IMG/VR virus record: IMGVR_UViG_3300039191_000223
Coordinates: 1 to 64,000 of that record
Direction: 5' to 3' (one strand)
DNA: 64,000 bases
DNA from: a virus
Below, piece by piece: positions 1 through 8,372 of the stretch (its first letter is position 1; each line of letters opens with the position of its first letter). A program made the position numbers and the translations under genes. The notes beneath the pieces are model-generated. The model ran no database searches and was not told the DNA's origin. It saw only the letters and a list, made by a program, of their open reading frames with translations.

Positions 1-1
1 G

Positions 2-430
2 TTGCTACGTGGTGACTTCAACACGGTAGCGGGTTTGATGCAGGACCGTGAATACCTACAGTCTTTCCCTGAAGGCTCACTAGGCCATGCACTAGGACAG
101 TTGCAGCTACCCAACCTCTACGAGCTTCAGAAGAGCAGTACGCCGCTTCCTACAGCCTTTGTAACCATTCATGACCCGTTGCACGTCCTTACCGGCTACG
201 GGACTTCTGCGCACGATGAAGCCTGCTTGCAGGCGTTTAGCTTCCATCACCTGCCAGTACCGGCACCTCTGGTCATTGCGTTTGGCTACGCACTGTCTAA
301 TCCGCGTTCTATACCTGCCATCTACCGTGGTTACAAATGGGGAAAGCGCGTTAATTGGTTACTACTTGTAGATTGGACTAAATACCTTGGTAAGCAAGTA
401 GACCAAGTTAAGCGGGAGTTGGGTATATGA
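2..430 (+). CDS. Coq4-like protein, 5' end outside the window
   Basis: The ORF runs in from the window edge, so the N-terminus is probably missing. It carries HDPLHVLTGY followed by Glu eleven residues after the last His, which fits the HDxxH-x11-E metal-binding signature of the Coq4 family. Coq4 proteins are known for ubiquinone biosynthesis, where Coq4 acts on the quinone ring or as a scaffold. The rest (FGYALSNPRSIPAIYRGYKWG) also has the Coq4-like helical C-terminus. It overlaps the next gene by 4 bp (ATGA), so the two are probably cotranslated. A quinone-related gene in a T4-like phage is unusual. Function in infection is unknown. Confidence 0.6.
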   Translation: MLRGDFNTVAGLMQDREYLQSFPEGSLGHALGQLQLPNLYELQKSSTPLPTAFVTIHDPLHVLTGYGTSAHDEACLQAFSFHHLPVPAPLVIAFGYALSNPRSIPAIYRGYKWGKRVNWLLLVDWTKYLGKQVDQVKRELGI

Positions 431-1128
431 AGTTAGGTGAAGAAGGCTGGACAATTACTAAGACTGGTCTATTTCGATTGGCAGTTAGAAAAGGTATTCC
501 GGCAGATTCATACATGCAGTTTGCTGGTGCTAGTGGCTCAGGCTTCGTCAATGGGATATGGAAACCCGGAACCGTAAAAGCTTGGTTTGGTACTGAAGGC
601 ACATGGTCTAGAAAGTTCACTTACCCAGATTCCGACCAACCATTAATGGAAGAGTGCGAACAGGACTTATCGCAATTGTTCCCTGCCGAAGCTTTCTGCA
701 CACTAGACCACATATACAACGACCTAACGTCCGTGGAATTCGACTATGACGCCAATGAAGTCAAGTGGGATTGGAACCCTAATCAAGTTCTGTCGCCTGC
801 TGTAGATGGCGTATTGAACAACCACGTACTCAAGTACCCCTTTGTGCAGACAACCAAAAAGCCTGCCGATATCGCGTGCCTCATCGTCAATGCAGATCCA
901 CAGGAGTTGCATACCATCTGGTCTTCAGCTGCTGTTTCGACGGAAGTGGAGTCAGTGACAGTACAGGCAGCAGCACATGATGTTTGGTTTGTATCCCTGT
1001 TCACCGATATGCAGACCACAGAAGGTAAGGCTATAGAGCGTGGCAAGTTCTACCGTATCACCAAGACCATTGAACTACAGCCGACAACAGAGCGGAACCT
1101 TTTAGTTGTTCTTAGTAAGGCAAACTGA
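427..1128 (+). CDS. Hypothetical protein (233 aa)
   Basis: Start ATG overlaps the stop of the Coq4-like gene (ATGA). The protein is acidic and rich in aromatic residues, with no signal peptide or membrane segment. I recognise no family. Its place between a Coq4-like gene and a tail-fibre-like gene would allow a virion or adhesion role, but nothing in the sequence proves it. Confidence 0.6.
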   Translation: MKLGEEGWTITKTGLFRLAVRKGIPADSYMQFAGASGSGFVNGIWKPGTVKAWFGTEGTWSRKFTYPDSDQPLMEECEQDLSQLFPAEAFCTLDHIYNDLTSVEFDYDANEVKWDWNPNQVLSPAVDGVLNNHVLKYPFVQTTKKPADIACLIVNADPQELHTIWSSAAVSTEVESVTVQAAAHDVWFVSLFTDMQTTEGKAIERGKFYRITKTIELQPTTERNLLVVLSKAN

Positions 1129-1198
1129 TTAACCGAAGTTTGTTTTGTTCGTTTAGTTGCGTCCTTCGATAAATACAAGAAAGAGGACGTAATAACCG

Positions 1199-1387
1199 AT
1201 GGCGCTAACCACAAGAACACTCACAGTAAACGCACAGTCTCCTGATGCTGCAAAGCTAAACCGGCTGTTAGTTGAAGCAGAACTAACCAATGCGGAATTT
1301 ACAACAGAAGGCTTGGTTGTTCCCAGCATCGTTAAGGCGTGGACTGACAGTGAAGGTGTAGCAACCCTTGAGCTATTTCCCCAATGA
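1199..1387 (+). CDS. Tail-fibre-like N-terminal fragment, frame-broken
   Basis: A 62-aa ORF starting MALTTRTLTVNAQSPD and ending LELFPQ. The next ORF, in another frame, continues the protein (FPNELGTQSSKYTFRAVRF). The typical fibre N-terminus would read LFPNELG across the join. The junction is TTTCCCC near 1380: removing one C restores a single frame. A GATAAATAC box near 1167 resembles the T4 late promoter. Either the indel is real (pseudogene), a sequencing error, or +1 slippage on CCC-C. Confidence 0.55.
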   Translation: MALTTRTLTVNAQSPDAAKLNRLLVEAELTNAEFTTEGLVVPSIVKAWTDSEGVATLELFPQ

Positions 1388-1946
1388 ACTAGGCACACAA
1401 AGCAGCAAGTACACATTTCGTGCTGTTCGCTTTGTTGACAGTCAACGTGAAGTGCTTTGGACAGATACAGCAGAAATGCCTGATGGGGATACAAACCTAG
1501 ATCAGATCATCGGCACAAGTCCAAATGACCAGACCTTTGCAAGTGGTGCGGCCATATCTGCCGCATTGGCAACCACTAAAGCCGATGAAGCCGCAGACTC
1601 TGCAAGTTCCGCATCTGACAGTGCCGATACAGCAAGTACAGCCGCAGAAAGTATTGGCACATCAGTAGCTGATGCAGTAGCAGCCGCTTTAGCAGCTTCC
1701 GACAGTGCAGACGCAGCCGCTGAATCGGCAACCGCAGCTTCTGATAGTGCCGACGCCGCAAGTGCATCAGCCGTGGGCTTGAGTGATGCCGTAGACGCAG
1801 CGGCGGCATCCGCTTTAGCAGCTTCCGACAGTGAAGATGTAGCTAGTACAGGTGCTAGATCTGCATCGACGTACAAGATGCGGTGGAATGAATTGGACGC
1901 CGCCAACCTTGCATGGAATATCCCGGATGAACAGATGAACAGATGA
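1368..1946 (+). CDS. Tail-fibre-like Ala/Ser/Asp repeat segment fused to integrase sequence
   Basis: This continues the fibre-like ORF above. Residues about 70-155 are a low-complexity run of Ala-Ser-Asp repeats (AASDSAD), as in fibre shaft or linker regions. The last 24 residues change character: RWNELDAANLAWNIPDEQM matches the WxEIDLDxxxWxIPxERMK stretch before the catalytic domain of P4-type tyrosine integrases. The ORF then stops at an 8-bp tandem duplication (ATGAACAG) near 1928-1943, and the integrase carries on in the next frame. It is therefore a recombinant of a fibre gene and an integrase gene. Confidence 0.55.
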   Translation: MSYFPNELGTQSSKYTFRAVRFVDSQREVLWTDTAEMPDGDTNLDQIIGTSPNDQTFASGAAISAALATTKADEAADSASSASDSADTASTAAESIGTSVADAVAAALAASDSADAAAESATAASDSADAASASAVGLSDAVDAAAASALAASDSEDVASTGARSASTYKMRWNELDAANLAWNIPDEQMNR

Positions 1947-2335
1947 AGGGGGGCAAGCCATTCCGTGTACCTCTTTCACAGACCCTGATTGACTTTCTAT
2001 CACCGATAAAGCGCAACCATGAGCCAGTATTTAAGAACCCAAAGGGACTGATGCTTAGTGATGCAGCGTTCCTCACAGCCCTAAAGCGTATGGACTGGCA
2101 TTCAAGGACTGTCGTGCATGGCCTACGTTCCACTATGCGCACATACCTTGGTGAAAACACCAACTACCCGGTAGACATACTAGAGGCGACGCTATCTCAT
2201 TCTGTGGGTATGAGACAGTCCGAAATACAACGGGCCTACAACCATGGTCCAATGTTCGAACGCAGACGAGAAGTGATGCAGGTATGGTGGGACTACCTAG
2301 AGGCAGATAAGGTGTTGCCATTGATGCAACGGTAA
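1943..2335 (+). pseudogene. C-terminal remnant of P4-type tyrosine integrase
   Basis: MKGGKPFRVPLSQ, HGLRSTMRTYLGE, TLSHSVG and AYNHGPMFERRREVMQVW match the C-terminal catalytic part of P4-family phage and island integrases. The Arg of HGLR, the His of LSH and the Tyr of AYN are visible; the N-terminal arm-binding and core domains are missing. The frame joins the preceding ORF if one copy of an 8-bp tandem duplication is removed. Lytic T4-like phages do not normally carry such an integrase, so this is probably captured from a prophage or island. A terminator follows directly. Confidence 0.75.
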
Positions 2336-2352
2336 CACCTACACCCCCAGAG

Positions 2353-2390
2353 CCCCGGACGGCATCAGCTTTCCGGGGTTTGTTTTCTTT
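2353..2390 (+). terminator. Rho-independent terminator after the integrase remnant
   Basis: Inverted repeat CCCCGGA / TCCGGGG (2353-2359 and 2372-2378) is followed by a T-rich run on the + strand. It ends the + strand block and overlaps the stop of the converging small gene. Confidence 0.75.
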
Positions 2391-2547
2391 GGTTCATCAA
2401 TACCTGCACAGCCTCTGCTGCTAACAGAGATGCACGCGCCAGTGCGTCCGGGTCTACCTCTACACCCTGTACGGTTGCGCCGCACTGTAGCTCTACAGCG
2501 CCTCTGACAATCATTGCGATTGTCTCGCGTTCTTCGTCTTTGGTCAT
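2365..2547 (-). CDS. Small hypothetical protein (60 aa)
   Basis: MTKDEERETIAMIVRGAVE opens a helical, Ala- and Val-rich acidic protein with no membrane segment. The ATG at 2547 is preferred over an upstream TTG. It converges on the integrase remnant and its stop lies in the terminator stem. Family unknown; I call it from residue composition and start context. Confidence 0.5.
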   Translation of the reverse strand: MTKDEERETIAMIVRGAVELQCGATVQGVEVDPDALARASLLAAEAVQVLMNQRKQTPES

Positions 2548-2564
2548 CAAGGCTAAATATTATC

Positions 2565-2936
2565 ATGGCTGAAAAACTATCCAATTTATCCAGAGTTCTA
2601 TTCGACAAGAAAACCGGTGAGTTTCTTGTAGGGAACGATATTGCATATGATGGTCAGACTGTCATATTTCAATATGTGCAGTCAACACCGTCTGGGACTT
2701 GGCTTATCAGCCTACCATTTGAATCCAGAACAGCACTTACATTTGTTTTTGAAGATAATCTGGATGGTACATATACAGAGGTCAAGCCCGAAATAACATT
2801 TATCGCACAAACACAGGTAGAGATTAAATTCAATACACCAGTACAGGGTGTGGCTAACATACTACTGGCGACAGAGGTTATCACCACAGTTCCTGCAACG
2901 CCATCGATAACTCCATCCACAACACCGGTTATCTAA
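2565..2936 (+). CDS. Probable virion-associated beta-rich protein
   Basis: The start is taken as the ATG of MAEKLSNLSRVLFDKK, preceded by a CTAAATATT box resembling a late promoter; the longer ORF start overlaps a gene on the other strand. The 123-aa product is Thr/Val rich with alternating beta-like segments and a Pro/Thr tail (TPSITPSTTPVI), as in small phage adhesin or decoration proteins. No family is recognised. It stands alone between converging blocks. Confidence 0.55.
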   Translation: MAEKLSNLSRVLFDKKTGEFLVGNDIAYDGQTVIFQYVQSTPSGTWLISLPFESRTALTFVFEDNLDGTYTEVKPEITFIAQTQVEIKFNTPVQGVANILLATEVITTVPATPSITPSTTPVI

Positions 2937-2997
2937 TAAGCTAAAAATTATAACGCTGTTTCACCACCATAAATAACCATGTTATAGGAGCAATGGT

Positions 2998-3432
2998 ATG
3001 AGCAAGAAGTTTCCATTAGTTGTTGAACCACACCCAGCAGATTATCATGGGTATGAATTTCTTACACTTATTCGGTTTAATGATGAGAGTTCGTTGAATA
3101 TCGTAGATAATGTGTCAAAGAAATACATTCATACATATGTAATTGATCTATGCGGCCCGGAAGGATTTGATGAAGAAACCCTTATCGACGTTGCAAATGA
3201 ATGGTATCACAGTAATGGTGATCAATACCCAATCTCCGTAGAATTTTCACGAAGAAATATGATTGAACAGGCATCAAGTATCTTACGTGCATACCCACTA
3301 GATTATGTAACACGAGTTATTGGTCCCCTACCATATTTTGATATGAGTGGTCCCATCAAAGTTAGAAAGAGAAAGAGAAAGGAAATTTCGCCGGGAGTCG
3401 AGATAGTACGAAAGCGTCTTAAACAGAGTTGA
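2998..3432 (+). CDS. Hypothetical protein with basic tail
   Basis: The 144-aa soluble protein ends in a strongly basic segment (KVRKRKRKE ... RKRLKQ) that could bind nucleic acid. CATAAATA near 2968 resembles a late promoter and AGGAG precedes the start at good spacing. It overlaps the tail end of the converging gene by 14 bp. Family not recognised. Confidence 0.6.
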   Translation: MSKKFPLVVEPHPADYHGYEFLTLIRFNDESSLNIVDNVSKKYIHTYVIDLCGPEGFDEETLIDVANEWYHSNGDQYPISVEFSRRNMIEQASSILRAYPLDYVTRVIGPLPYFDMSGPIKVRKRKRKEISPGVEIVRKRLKQS

Positions 3433-3775
3433 CATATTTAAAGGATTCGAACTTTTTCCATTCATTTCGGTCTCTAATATAACGATCAGTTAGCTCTTCG
3501 CCACGATCAGTAAGACGACCATCCTGTATGAGGTTATCTGAGGTTAATACCTCTTTACCCAACGGTGTCAATTCAGCTTGCTTCAAAGTATTGTTTACGC
3601 GAATATACCCGGCACGTATTAGTTCTTTAGAAGCAGCGGTTGCATTACGCGAACCACTTGTAAGATCATACGCCATTTCAGGTGTGGCTGCAATTTCGAT
3701 TGAAGCAATAATAGCCTTCTGGGTATTATCCAGATTCAATCGTTTTTCATGTAAAATAGCGCTTAATGGTCTCAT
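3419..3775 (-). CDS. Small winged-helix-like protein
   Basis: The central part, AYDLTSGSRNATAASKELIRA followed by GYIRVNNT and LTPLGKEVL, has the pattern of a winged helix (recognition helix then beta wing), as in MarR-like or phage transcription factors. The assignment is inferred from residue pattern only. Its start overlaps the stop of the polymerase-like gene upstream (ATGA-type overlap), so they are cotranscribed. Confidence 0.6.
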   Translation of the reverse strand: MRPLSAILHEKRLNLDNTQKAIIASIEIAATPEMAYDLTSGSRNATAASKELIRAGYIRVNNTLKQAELTPLGKEVLTSDNLIQDGRLTDRGEELTDRYIRDRNEWKKFESFKYVNSV

Positions 3776-4341
3776 AGTCTACCTTGTTTAACTAAGTGTA
3801 GTTGCAGTACAATTATAAGAGCATATGGAATGGCGTGTGCTTTACGGATATCCACATGGGTTCTTTTTGTAAACAACTCTGTCCTGAACTTATCAGGGTC
3901 TTGTAAGTATTTATTCAAAAGTGGACGTTTGTGGGGACGAATTAGTGCAAGCACATCTGCCAGAACTTGAACGGAGCGAGGTTTAACTTGTTTTACAACG
4001 TCGAAGTGCTTACCAAGATGAAAAAGCTTCTTGACAACTTTTTCGTCTTCCAGAAGGGACCAATCCGGTTCTTGCTCCTGAAGTTGTAACATTTCATCCT
4101 TAGAATCGAATTGTTTTAATACGTTTACAGTAAGCATATCTATTTTATAGTAACCGAAATCTTCTGCATGGTTATATGGAATAGCAGCGTATCCTGTAAC
4201 AGAATCTACTGGAATATCCTGAAAGTATATACCCACAGGATGCTCTTGTATTACATTTTCTTCCACTCTCGATGCTCTAACAGCCCTACGAAATAAAGAC
4301 TCAACGTCCACACCGGGGGCAAGGTCAATATCAATATCCAT
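3772..4341 (-). CDS. Family C DNA polymerase (DnaE-like) C-terminal fragment
   Basis: The protein starts with MDIDIDLAP, matching the catalytic PDIDIDF motif of bacterial DNA polymerase III alpha, whose two Asp bind metal. It continues with EHPVGIYFQDIP, GYYKIDMLTVNVL and a helical stretch ending RPHKRPLLNKY, which look like the later palm/fingers region. It has only 189 aa, against more than 1000 in DnaE. The preceding part of the same family lies 7 kb away at 11655-12215, ending just before this motif. T4-like phages normally use a family B polymerase, so this split relative may not be a replicase. Confidence 0.6.
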   Translation of the reverse strand: MDIDIDLAPGVDVESLFRRAVRASRVEENVIQEHPVGIYFQDIPVDSVTGYAAIPYNHAEDFGYYKIDMLTVNVLKQFDSKDEMLQLQEQEPDWSLLEDEKVVKKLFHLGKHFDVVKQVKPRSVQVLADVLALIRPHKRPLLNKYLQDPDKFRTELFTKRTHVDIRKAHAIPYALIIVLQLHLVKQGRL

Positions 4342-5062
4342 CTAGTTCTTCTTGTAGTTTACGTGGCAGTGCCTCTCTGGACGCTATTGTACCACTCTCA
4401 GCAAGTCTTTGATAGCTCTCATACGCCTTAGTAACTTTTGCATAGCAACGAATCAACTCTCCATGGTTTTGTACAATTTTGCTGGCTTCCTGCTGCGTAT
4501 CAATACCATCTTCTTCGATAAGCGGAAAAATCGTGCCTTGTCCAGATAGATAATCGATAGCCTGATTCAGGCGCTCCATATATGCCACACTAAGTGATGG
4601 ATGGGGTGATATTTCTTCAATCTTTGCTATATAAACACCATACAACGCATCCCGCACGGCTTGAATCCGGTCGTCTTCAGATAATGTCACAGAGTTCTCC
4701 TGCTCAACAACTCCATCCTCCTTCTCCATAATCTCATATCCGTGTTCATTCAAAACATCTTCAACGAGAGCCTTGACTAATTCGCGATCCACTGAATACT
4801 CATCGTACTTGATCCCAATAAAATCGTGGTCCGTTCTAACTTCCCGTGGCTTTTCGTCATTCAATTTCCGTAGAATCTCCTTGGCTTCGACTTCAGTATG
4901 ATTGGTTTTTGTTACATCACGTACCTGCTTACGCCATTCCTTCCACGCCTCAACGCATTCGGACGAAAGGCCGGAATCACGCAACTGCGTCCAGTTCGAC
5001 CGAGAGAGAAACATATTTCTAGCTTTTGTAATGCTATCCCAAGTAAGTTTCGTATCTTTCAT
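4331..5062 (-). CDS. Tail fibre assembly chaperone-like protein
   Basis: Residues 6-50 (WDSITKARNMFLSRSNWTQ, then WKEWRKQVRDV) match the small phage tail-assembly chaperone domain (R..RN.LL..sDWTQ...W..YR..LRD). The remaining 190 residues are helical and acidic and match nothing I know. I chose the ATG at 5062; the longer ORF runs into the divergent tail-fibre gene. It is back-to-back with that fibre gene across a 47-bp promoter region, which supports a fibre-folding job. Confidence 0.6.
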   Translation of the reverse strand: MKDTKLTWDSITKARNMFLSRSNWTQLRDSGLSSECVEAWKEWRKQVRDVTKTNHTEVEAKEILRKLNDEKPREVRTDHDFIGIKYDEYSVDRELVKALVEDVLNEHGYEIMEKEDGVVEQENSVTLSEDDRIQAVRDALYGVYIAKIEEISPHPSLSVAYMERLNQAIDYLSGQGTIFPLIEEDGIDTQQEASKIVQNHGELIRCYAKVTKAYESYQRLAESGTIASREALPRKLQEELDGY

Positions 5063-5109
5063 GTTTATTATGCCTCTATGATAAATATTGAAAAGCGGAG
5101 AGTAAAACT

Positions 5110-6390
5110 GTGGCAACACCTACCAAAACAGTTCCCTATACACTATATTTACCAGAAAATATAGCTTCTGAAACTTCTGGCATACCGATTGCCAATAAAG
5201 CTGAAGTTCAAATCGGTGGCCTTGTTTTCACGGGGAAGAACCGTATTGAGTATGGTCAATACCGAAACCAAAATTTCCTAAGTCTTCTAGCTAACTTTTC
5301 TAGCCCAGAAGGCACTACACCGGGTGAGCCCGATTCTGATGTTATTTCTAGTCCACTTGTTGGACAAACATGGTACAATCAAACCGATGGTGCATTGTAT
5401 ATTTACACGGGCTCGTGGGTAACACTTGCCAGTACTATTGCATTGAATGCTGATGCTATAACCGTTTCCCCAACAGTCAATGGTCAATCAAATGTGCAAG
5501 CATCACTGACTGACCTAAACACTCGAACCAATACAAATGCCACCAATCTGTCTGACCACATCAATGCAAACCCTGCGCACGCGGCTGCAAATATTAATGT
5601 GTCCCCAGTAGTAAGCGGCGGAAGTAACGTGCAAACCGCACTACAAGGGTTAGAGACAGCCATTGGTGCAATTACTGCAAGTGATGTTGATTTTGCACCA
5701 TATATTAGCATCGGTTCAACAAATGTGCAAGCTGCAATTCAAGAACTTAAGGATGAACTAGACGCTGTATCGGGAGCGGGAGTTACAGCTTCGGCAGTTT
5801 CGGTATCGCCAACAGTCAATGGTCAATCAAATGTGCAAGCATCACTGACTGACCTAAACACTCGAACCAATACAAATGCCACCAATCTTTCTAATCACAT
5901 CAGTGCTAGCCCTGCGCACGCGGCTGCAAATATTAATGTGTCGCCAGTAGTAAGCGGCGGAAACAACGTGCAAACCGCACTACAGGGGTTAGAGGCAGCT
6001 ATTGGCGCAGGTAGTGGTGTTAGCGAAACTGGAACCTCTTCGGGGTTCACACCAAACGCAGGTACAACTATAACTCGTTCGAACCCATTGGCAAGCGCAC
6101 CCGATATAATGCAAGTGGTGCTTGTATGTCAGGTTCCAGAACTCGGCTTTCTTGCCGGAGATATTGTCGTCCTAAACCCACAGGGCGTTGACCGTGACGA
6201 ATCTAGTGGGCCGGGAAAGACAGGCAACTTGCTAGCATACCGTTTAAGCACAAACCAAATTCGTGTATCGCTACAGCATCACAAAAACTCGCAAATTGCA
6301 ATTGCGCCATATAGTGGCGTTGGCTATAACAACCTTCAACAAATCACTCCTGCAAATTGGCAGGGTTTTGTAAAAGCAATCAGATTCTAA
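5110..6390 (+). CDS. Tail fibre / adhesin with duplicated segment
   Basis: Start is GTG (GTG GCA ACA) after GGAGAG, with a GATAAATATT late-promoter-like box at 5080-5087. Residues 40-105 carry YGQYRNQNFLSLLANF and the module GQTWYNQTDGALYIYTGSWV, seen in other virion proteins here. Residues about 120-187 and 233-300 are almost identical copies rich in NVQASL and NTRTNTN, a trimeric shaft-like repeat. The C-terminal 110 residues are likely the receptor-binding head. The next gene looks like its chaperone. Confidence 0.75.
   Translation: MATPTKTVPYTLYLPENIASETSGIPIANKAEVQIGGLVFTGKNRIEYGQYRNQNFLSLLANFSSPEGTTPGEPDSDVISSPLVGQTWYNQTDGALYIYTGSWVTLASTIALNADAITVSPTVNGQSNVQASLTDLNTRTNTNATNLSDHINANPAHAAANINVSPVVSGGSNVQTALQGLETAIGAITASDVDFAPYISIGSTNVQAAIQELKDELDAVSGAGVTASAVSVSPTVNGQSNVQASLTDLNTRTNTNATNLSNHISASPAHAAANINVSPVVSGGNNVQTALQGLEAAIGAGSGVSETGTSSGFTPNAGTTITRSNPLASAPDIMQVVLVCQVPELGFLAGDIVVLNPQGVDRDESSGPGKTGNLLAYRLSTNQIRVSLQHHKNSQIAIAPYSGVGYNNLQQITPANWQGFVKAIRF
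5469..6008 (+). repeat. Two ~200-bp direct repeats inside the tail fibre gene
   Basis: Segments 5469-5669 and 5808-6008 are nearly identical, offset by 339 bp (113 codons). They encode the two shaft repeats. The low divergence points to a recent duplication or gene conversion, and offers a site for length variation by homologous recombination. Confidence 0.85.
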
Positions 6391-6399
6391 GAGGATAAG

Positions 6400-6936
6400 A
6401 TGAATAAACTTTTTGCACTAGAGCTTCTAGGCTTTGAAAATACAGTTGATTTTGAAGTGTTTATCGATGGCTCATTTGAGTGGCTATCCAGCGATGTGAT
6501 GCCAACTGAAAGTGAAATGCAGCAGGCGTGGGATAATCACGCAACTGCACAAGTACCTATCGAACTTGGAAGAAAAAGAATCCAGTCCCTAGATATAGCG
6601 GATGATATGGCTGAACGCAAACGCGCAGAGTATGTTACTATGGGCTCCGGGCAAGCTATGGCATATGAGCAGAAATTTACAGAAGCTCAAACGTTTTTAA
6701 GTGTCGGTGGTGATGTGAACAATTATCCATTTATTAGCATGGAGTCCACAGCGCGTGGTATTGATCCGACAGACTTCGCCAACATTGTTATTCAAAAGCG
6801 AAATGGGTGGGCTCAAATTGGAGCCCAGATCGAAGCACTCCGCTACACAGTTAAGGAAAATATCAAAGTAGCTGCTAATGCTTCCACAATAGCTAGTATA
6901 CTAGAAAGTTATCAAGATAATCTGGATGCACTTTAA
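6400..6936 (+). CDS. Putative tail fibre assembly protein
   Basis: It begins 9 bp after the fibre stop with AGAGGAT as ribosome site. The segment RKRAEYVTMGSGQAMAYEQ followed by KFTEAQ resembles the C-terminal helical region of phage fibre-assembly proteins (DUF4376-like), which act as chaperones for the neighbouring fibre. The N-terminal 60 residues match a fibre-tip cap pattern weakly. Function is inferred mainly from position and this motif. Confidence 0.55.
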   Translation: MNKLFALELLGFENTVDFEVFIDGSFEWLSSDVMPTESEMQQAWDNHATAQVPIELGRKRIQSLDIADDMAERKRAEYVTMGSGQAMAYEQKFTEAQTFLSVGGDVNNYPFISMESTARGIDPTDFANIVIQKRNGWAQIGAQIEALRYTVKENIKVAANASTIASILESYQDNLDAL

Positions 6937-7610
6937 AGCCCTAGTGCTCGCACATTCTTCTTGATTCGGATTACACGCTCGGGTTCTTGCTCGAACTTTA
7001 CACGCCACTTATCAGGGTTGACATATTTTTTCAAAAGTATCTGCTGTTCGCGTGTCATTTCATTTTGCATGAACCACATGAATTTGCTCGAAAACAACAA
7101 GAACCATGGAGACAGTTTCTTAGCCTGAACTACGCGAATCAATGCAGAAGGTTCGATATGAAGAAATACTTCTGCCGGTTCACAATCAAAGATTCTGGAT
7201 AGTTCAGTTATAGTTTCTACACTAATCTGCGTTTGCGCTTCAGGGTCGTGTAGCTCATCAAAGTGATCCATATAATGGTCGTACACAATACGCTGACACC
7301 AATCCTTCGGATGAATATCCAGACTAACCATGTGCTCAATAAATTTGTCTATACCCGGTATTGCCATCTTCCTTGAAAACTTGACGAAGTTAAAGAATGA
7401 AGTGAAAAACTTCGAGTCGATAAATTGTTCCTTGGAGTAAACCCGATGCTTTTTTTGCTTCTGCCAACGACAATAATAGTCGTATGCAGTCATACCATTT
7501 GGTGAGCGTAATAACCTCGTCCGCAACATCTGGCGGCATTCATGTTTCTTGAAGCTTGCCTCTCTGACAAACTTCTTTAAACAGTATTCACATTCAAGGT
7601 ATCCATTCAT
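6933..7610 (-). CDS. Zinc-finger hypothetical protein of the replication block
   Basis: The N-terminus has CEYCLKKFVREASFKKHEC (Cys-x2-Cys ... His-x-x-Cys), a C2H2-like zinc finger. The remaining 200 residues are helical and aromatic, with MTAYDYYCRWQKQKK and a C-terminus NPDKWRVKFEQEPERVIR. It overlaps the gp62 stop by 4 bp and so belongs to the clamp-loader operon. I do not recognise the family beyond a possible DNA- or protein-binding role in replication. Confidence 0.6.
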   Translation of the reverse strand: MNGYLECEYCLKKFVREASFKKHECRQMLRTRLLRSPNGMTAYDYYCRWQKQKKHRVYSKEQFIDSKFFTSFFNFVKFSRKMAIPGIDKFIEHMVSLDIHPKDWCQRIVYDHYMDHFDELHDPEAQTQISVETITELSRIFDCEPAEVFLHIEPSALIRVVQAKKLSPWFLLFSSKFMWFMQNEMTREQQILLKKYVNPDKWRVKFEQEPERVIRIKKNVRALGL

Positions 7611-8071
7611 TTAAATTCTTTCTTGATTTTTTTGAGAGTGTCATCTTGCTCTCCAAGTTCAAAAGCAATCTCTTCAATGTCCTCGTATTCTAACAGAGGA
7701 ACATAGCTCAATGCAATCTCTTTGCTGCACTGGTAGTATCGTACAAGTAGATCAACGGTTGTTGAATACACTTTTCCTTTGCCGTTCTTCTTAATCCAGT
7801 TATACCGTTTCTTCTTACCATCACTGGATATACATGCCAAGTAAAAGAACAGTTCCCTATGATCAGTCATCGATATGTCGAAAAGATAGCGATTCATGAA
7901 CATATTAACTTTTTGAAGTTGAAGCTTAGACTTACAGCCACTCATCCAGAGCATCAACGTATATGGTGCGAGTGATTTTTTCTGCGCATCATTGAGTTCA
8001 CGAAAGTAGGCCAGATCAAACTGATCTACTTTTGTCAACACCTCAAAAATGTCAACTTTGTTTTCACTCAT
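7607..8071 (-). CDS. 62: Sliding-clamp loader small subunit (gp62-like)
   Basis: The 154-aa helical protein lies two genes after gp44. LMLWMSGCKSKLQLQKVNMF, KKKRYNWIKKNGKG and VDLLVRYYQCSKEIALSYV fit the divergent gp62 family, where a basic KYxKWxK-like stretch is followed by a helix of the type LLxxRYQVxxxxAxxY. In T4, one gp62 joins four gp44 to load the gp45 clamp. It overlaps both neighbours by a few bases, as in a tightly coupled operon. T4 gp62 is somewhat longer (187 aa). Confidence 0.75.
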   Translation of the reverse strand: MSENKVDIFEVLTKVDQFDLAYFRELNDAQKKSLAPYTLMLWMSGCKSKLQLQKVNMFMNRYLFDISMTDHRELFFYLACISSDGKKKRYNWIKKNGKGKVYSTTVDLLVRYYQCSKEIALSYVPLLEYEDIEEIAFELGEQDDTLKKIKKEFK

Positions 8072-8372
8072 TAATCTTGAGTTTCTTGTTGCAGAACTTG
8101 CACTGAATATGGTCGCCCTTATGAACCAGAGTTCTGGCAGGATGGACGCATTCGTGAACCATTTTGGATCGAAGATCGGTAATCTCGTCTAGAATAGGTT
8201 GCTTTTTCAAGACGGTATCAAGAGCTTCTTGGTTCAGAGGCTCAAGCTCTCCCAGAAGGTCTTCCATCTTTTTTTCTTTACGACGCCATGCTAACCGCAT
8301 ATTCTTGTCTGCTTCTTTTGAGGCAGCTTCAATCTGATGTTGTACAGTTTCATCATCTATTACTTTAGTCAT
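8064..8372 (-). CDS. Zinc-ribbon hypothetical protein between gp44 and gp62
   Basis: The first 65 residues are helical and charged (coiled-coil-like). The C-terminus HECVHPARTLVHKGDHIQC, then KFCNKKL, contains a His/Cys pair plus Cys-x2-Cys, consistent with a zinc ribbon. It overlaps gp44 and gp62 by 4 and 8 bp. Such placement suggests a replication accessory protein, but I know no assigned function. Confidence 0.6.
   Translation of the reverse strand: MTKVIDDETVQHQIEAASKEADKNMRLAWRRKEKKMEDLLGELEPLNQEALDTVLKKQPILDEITDLRSKMVHECVHPARTLVHKGDHIQCKFCNKKLKINE

Noticed and set aside
1368-1387. Programmed +1 frameshift at CCC-C in the tail-fibre-like gene
   Set aside because: Possible, but the downstream part is already a broken fibre-integrase chimera, so a non-functional gene or error is simpler.
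1502-1906. Ala-rich ORF on the minus strand
   Set aside because: It is the mirror of the repetitive Ala/Ser/Asp segment of the + strand fibre gene; no ribosome site.
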